Shown one piece after another: positions 62,670 to 64,000 of a stretch of 64,000 nt of DNA. The notes under the pieces were generated by a model. It was not told where the DNA came from. It made no database searches and was given only the letters and a program-made list of their open reading frames with translations. The position numbers were made by a program, and so were the translations under genes. The DNA comes from Actinomycetes bacterium (GTDB lineage Bacteria; Actinomycetota; Acidimicrobiia; Acidimicrobiales; Bog-793): positions 28,055 to 92,054 of the forward strand of contig JAJZBI010000014.1 of the NCBI GenBank assembly GCA_021798985.1. The letters are read 5' to 3'. The first letter of the stretch is position 1; each line of letters opens with the position of its first letter.

Positions 62670-63638
62670 ATGACTGGGATTGACCCTCGGCTGGCGACGG
62701 CGGACAACTATCGACGGTTTGCGCAGCGCGAGGCAGCCGGACGGTCCCCGGCGTACGAGTCGTTGGCGTTCGCAGTCGCCGATGACCCGGTGGTCCTTGG
62801 CTACCTGCAGTCCCTACCAAGCGGCAAGCGCCAGCCGAACCTCCTCTTCGCTGCTGCGCGCTACCTACTCGAATCCGTGCCGCGTATCGGTGATCTTCGG
62901 CAACTGATCCTCGAGCAGCAGGATGGCCTCCGCACCGTCATGATGGACCGGCGGACCCAGACCAACGAGCCGGCACGGTGCGCCACGCTCCTTCCCGCGC
63001 TCGGCCTCCTCCCTCAACCGCTTGCGCTCATCGAAGTTGGGGCCTCTGCTGGCCTCACCCTCCTGCCGGACCGATACGCCTATGACTACGACGGTGTCGG
63101 CGTCGCCGGCGCCGACCACGCCGCTCCAACACTTCATTGCACGCTGCGGAGCCCGGCTCCACTGCCCGACCACGCCCCCGAGGTGGTCTGGCGGCGCGGG
63201 ATCGACCTCAACCCGCTCGACCCAGCCGACGACGAAGACGTCCTGTGGTTGGAGTGCCTGATCTGGCCGGGGGAGTCCGGCCGAGTGGACCGCTTGCACA
63301 GAGCTGTCGAAGCCGCCCGCCGCTGCCCGGTTCCCGTCCATCAGGGTGACCTGCTCGACGACCTCGCCACAATGGTCGCTGAAGCTCCCAGGGACGGCAC
63401 CGTCGTCGTCTACCACTCCGCAGTGCTCGCCTACGTCGATCGTGACAAACGCCAACAGTTCTCGCAGCTCGTCCGGAGCCTCGATGTGACCTGGCTCTCC
63501 AACGAAGCACCCGCGGTCCTCGACTGGGTGCCGGCGGCGGGGATAACCGAAGGCTTCGCTCTCATCCAGGACGGTGAACACTTGCTCGCCGAAACCGACC
63601 CTCATGGAGCTTGGCTCCGCTGGGAAGCCCCCCGATAG
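62670..63638 (+). CDS. DUF2332-family protein
   Basis: 322 residues matching the DUF2332 pattern: an N-terminal NYRRFAQREAAGRSPAYESLA segment, FAAARYLL, then ALIEVGASAGLTLLPDRYAYDY, GIDLNPLD, LECLIWPG, VPVHQGDLLDDL, VVVYHSAVLAYV and a C-terminal WLSNEAPAVLDWVP. The IEVGASAGL block resembles a SAM-binding glycine motif, so a methyltransferase-like fold is possible; no activity is established for the family. ATG 62670 is chosen because conservation begins at once; the frame upstream looks non-coding. Stands alone. Confidence 0.85.
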   Translation: MTGIDPRLATADNYRRFAQREAAGRSPAYESLAFAVADDPVVLGYLQSLPSGKRQPNLLFAAARYLLESVPRIGDLRQLILEQQDGLRTVMMDRRTQTNEPARCATLLPALGLLPQPLALIEVGASAGLTLLPDRYAYDYDGVGVAGADHAAPTLHCTLRSPAPLPDHAPEVVWRRGIDLNPLDPADDEDVLWLECLIWPGESGRVDRLHRAVEAARRCPVPVHQGDLLDDLATMVAEAPRDGTVVVYHSAVLAYVDRDKRQQFSQLVRSLDVTWLSNEAPAVLDWVPAAGITEGFALIQDGEHLLAETDPHGAWLRWEAPR

Positions 63639-63779
63639 GTGGGGCAGGCGAGGCTCACGGCGCCGAACAACGGTTCACTCCAGGTCGATGGACACGGGAG
63701 GCTGCGCACCGAGTCGGCGCTCGCGCGCAGTTGTCGCACTGCAGGCGACCAGACCTGCTGCCGCCCCGAACGACGGCGG

Positions 63780-64000
63780 TCAGCGAAGGCCGAGCACAGT
63801 CAGGAGCGCGTCGTCGACGCCCCACAGCTCCTCGTGGGTGAGATGTCCGACGAGCTCTCCGAGCCCTCTGGTGTCGACGGCACCGATCTGCTCGACCAGG
63901 ACGCGAGTGGTCTCGCCGGCGATCTCAGCCTCTGGTCGGAACGATGCTGGACGAGCGCTTCGCGACGTCGGGGCAACGATGACGACCGACCTCGGCAGGA
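63780..64000 (-). CDS. MazF/PemK-family toxin, C-terminal part
   Basis: Runs off the right edge; the last 72 codons are present on the minus strand, ending TGA at 63780-63782. The visible protein reads LPRSVVIVAPTSRSARPASFRPE, then TTRVLVEQIGAVDTRGLGE and THEELWGVDDALLTVLGLR, which is the second half of an actinobacterial MazF endoribonuclease (beta-barrel strand with S-R-S, then the VLVEQ-x-AVD strand and the final helix). The catalytic Arg/Thr residues of the first half and the antitoxin, normally upstream, are outside the window; nothing antitoxin-like follows downstream. Confidence 0.8.
   Translation of the reverse strand, partial: LPRSVVIVAPTSRSARPASFRPEAEIAGETTRVLVEQIGAVDTRGLGELVGHLTHEELWGVDDALLTVLGLR

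Overview
The window is very GC-rich, tightly packed bacterial DNA that reads as Actinomycetota. The evidence is a mycothiol S-conjugate amidase (Mca), a Kgd-type fused 2-oxoglutarate enzyme, an LpdA-type quinone reductase with a single-cysteine motif, the secA-prfB-ftsE-ftsX order, the pspA-pspAA-htpX-pspAB cluster, and frequent GTG starts. A deep lineage such as Acidimicrobiia is plausible but not proven by the sequence. No rRNA, tRNA, CRISPR array or insertion sequence was seen.

Layout. 1-16,700: housekeeping block with an Fpg/Nei glycosylase fragment, GMC oxidoreductase, YjbQ, LpdA-type reductase, endonuclease IV, miaB, secA, prfB, ftsE, ftsX, a serine hydrolase, a sugar nucleotidyltransferase, a geranylgeranyl-reductase-family flavoprotein and a TIGR01777 epimerase. 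16,700-23,460: kgd, an unusual NYN-type RNase/S1 protein with a histone-H1-like repeat tail, a FabZ-like dehydratase and exonuclease III. 23,430-25,700: a TauE/SafE-DUF1634-GntR operon with a clear promoter and an overlapping operator-like palindrome. 25,700-31,300: PCD, a hypothetical protein, the PspA stress operon, Mca and an SCP2 protein. 31,300-36,000: a LuxR-type regulator with an ornate upstream region, then a glycosyltransferase / methyltransferase / single-toroid cyclase-like protein / methyltransferase cassette that I cannot assign to a known pathway. 36,000-39,300: UPF0016 transporter and an M1 aminopeptidase.

39,400-58,600 is a long nucleoside uptake and salvage region: BMP-type binding protein plus ABC ATPase and two permeases, PfkB kinase, cytidine deaminase, thymidine phosphorylase, adenosine deaminase, class III aminotransferase, a nitrilase-family protein lacking its catalytic cysteine, phosphohexomutase/phosphopentomutase, purine nucleoside phosphorylase, pseudouridine-phosphate glycosidase, uracil phosphoribosyltransferase, two aldehyde dehydrogenases (one truncated) and deoxyribose-phosphate aldolase. 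Together they would import nucleosides, deaminate and phosphorolyse them, recycle bases and burn the (deoxy)ribose phosphate. The cdd-deoA-add-pmmB-punA-upp content matches a known Mycobacterium tuberculosis neighbourhood.

58,600-61,270 holds a hypothetical gene, a glycerophosphodiesterase and ychF. From 61,272 to the right end the DNA looks accessory: longer non-coding gaps, a methyltransferase broken by a one-base deletion in a C run, a DUF2332 protein and the 3' part of a MazF-family toxin gene.

A window-wide pattern is a TANNNT -10 hexamer placed 6-9 bases before the start codon of at least fifteen first genes, which predicts mostly leaderless transcripts. Another is that many convergent genes meet with almost no gap or overlap at their 3' ends.
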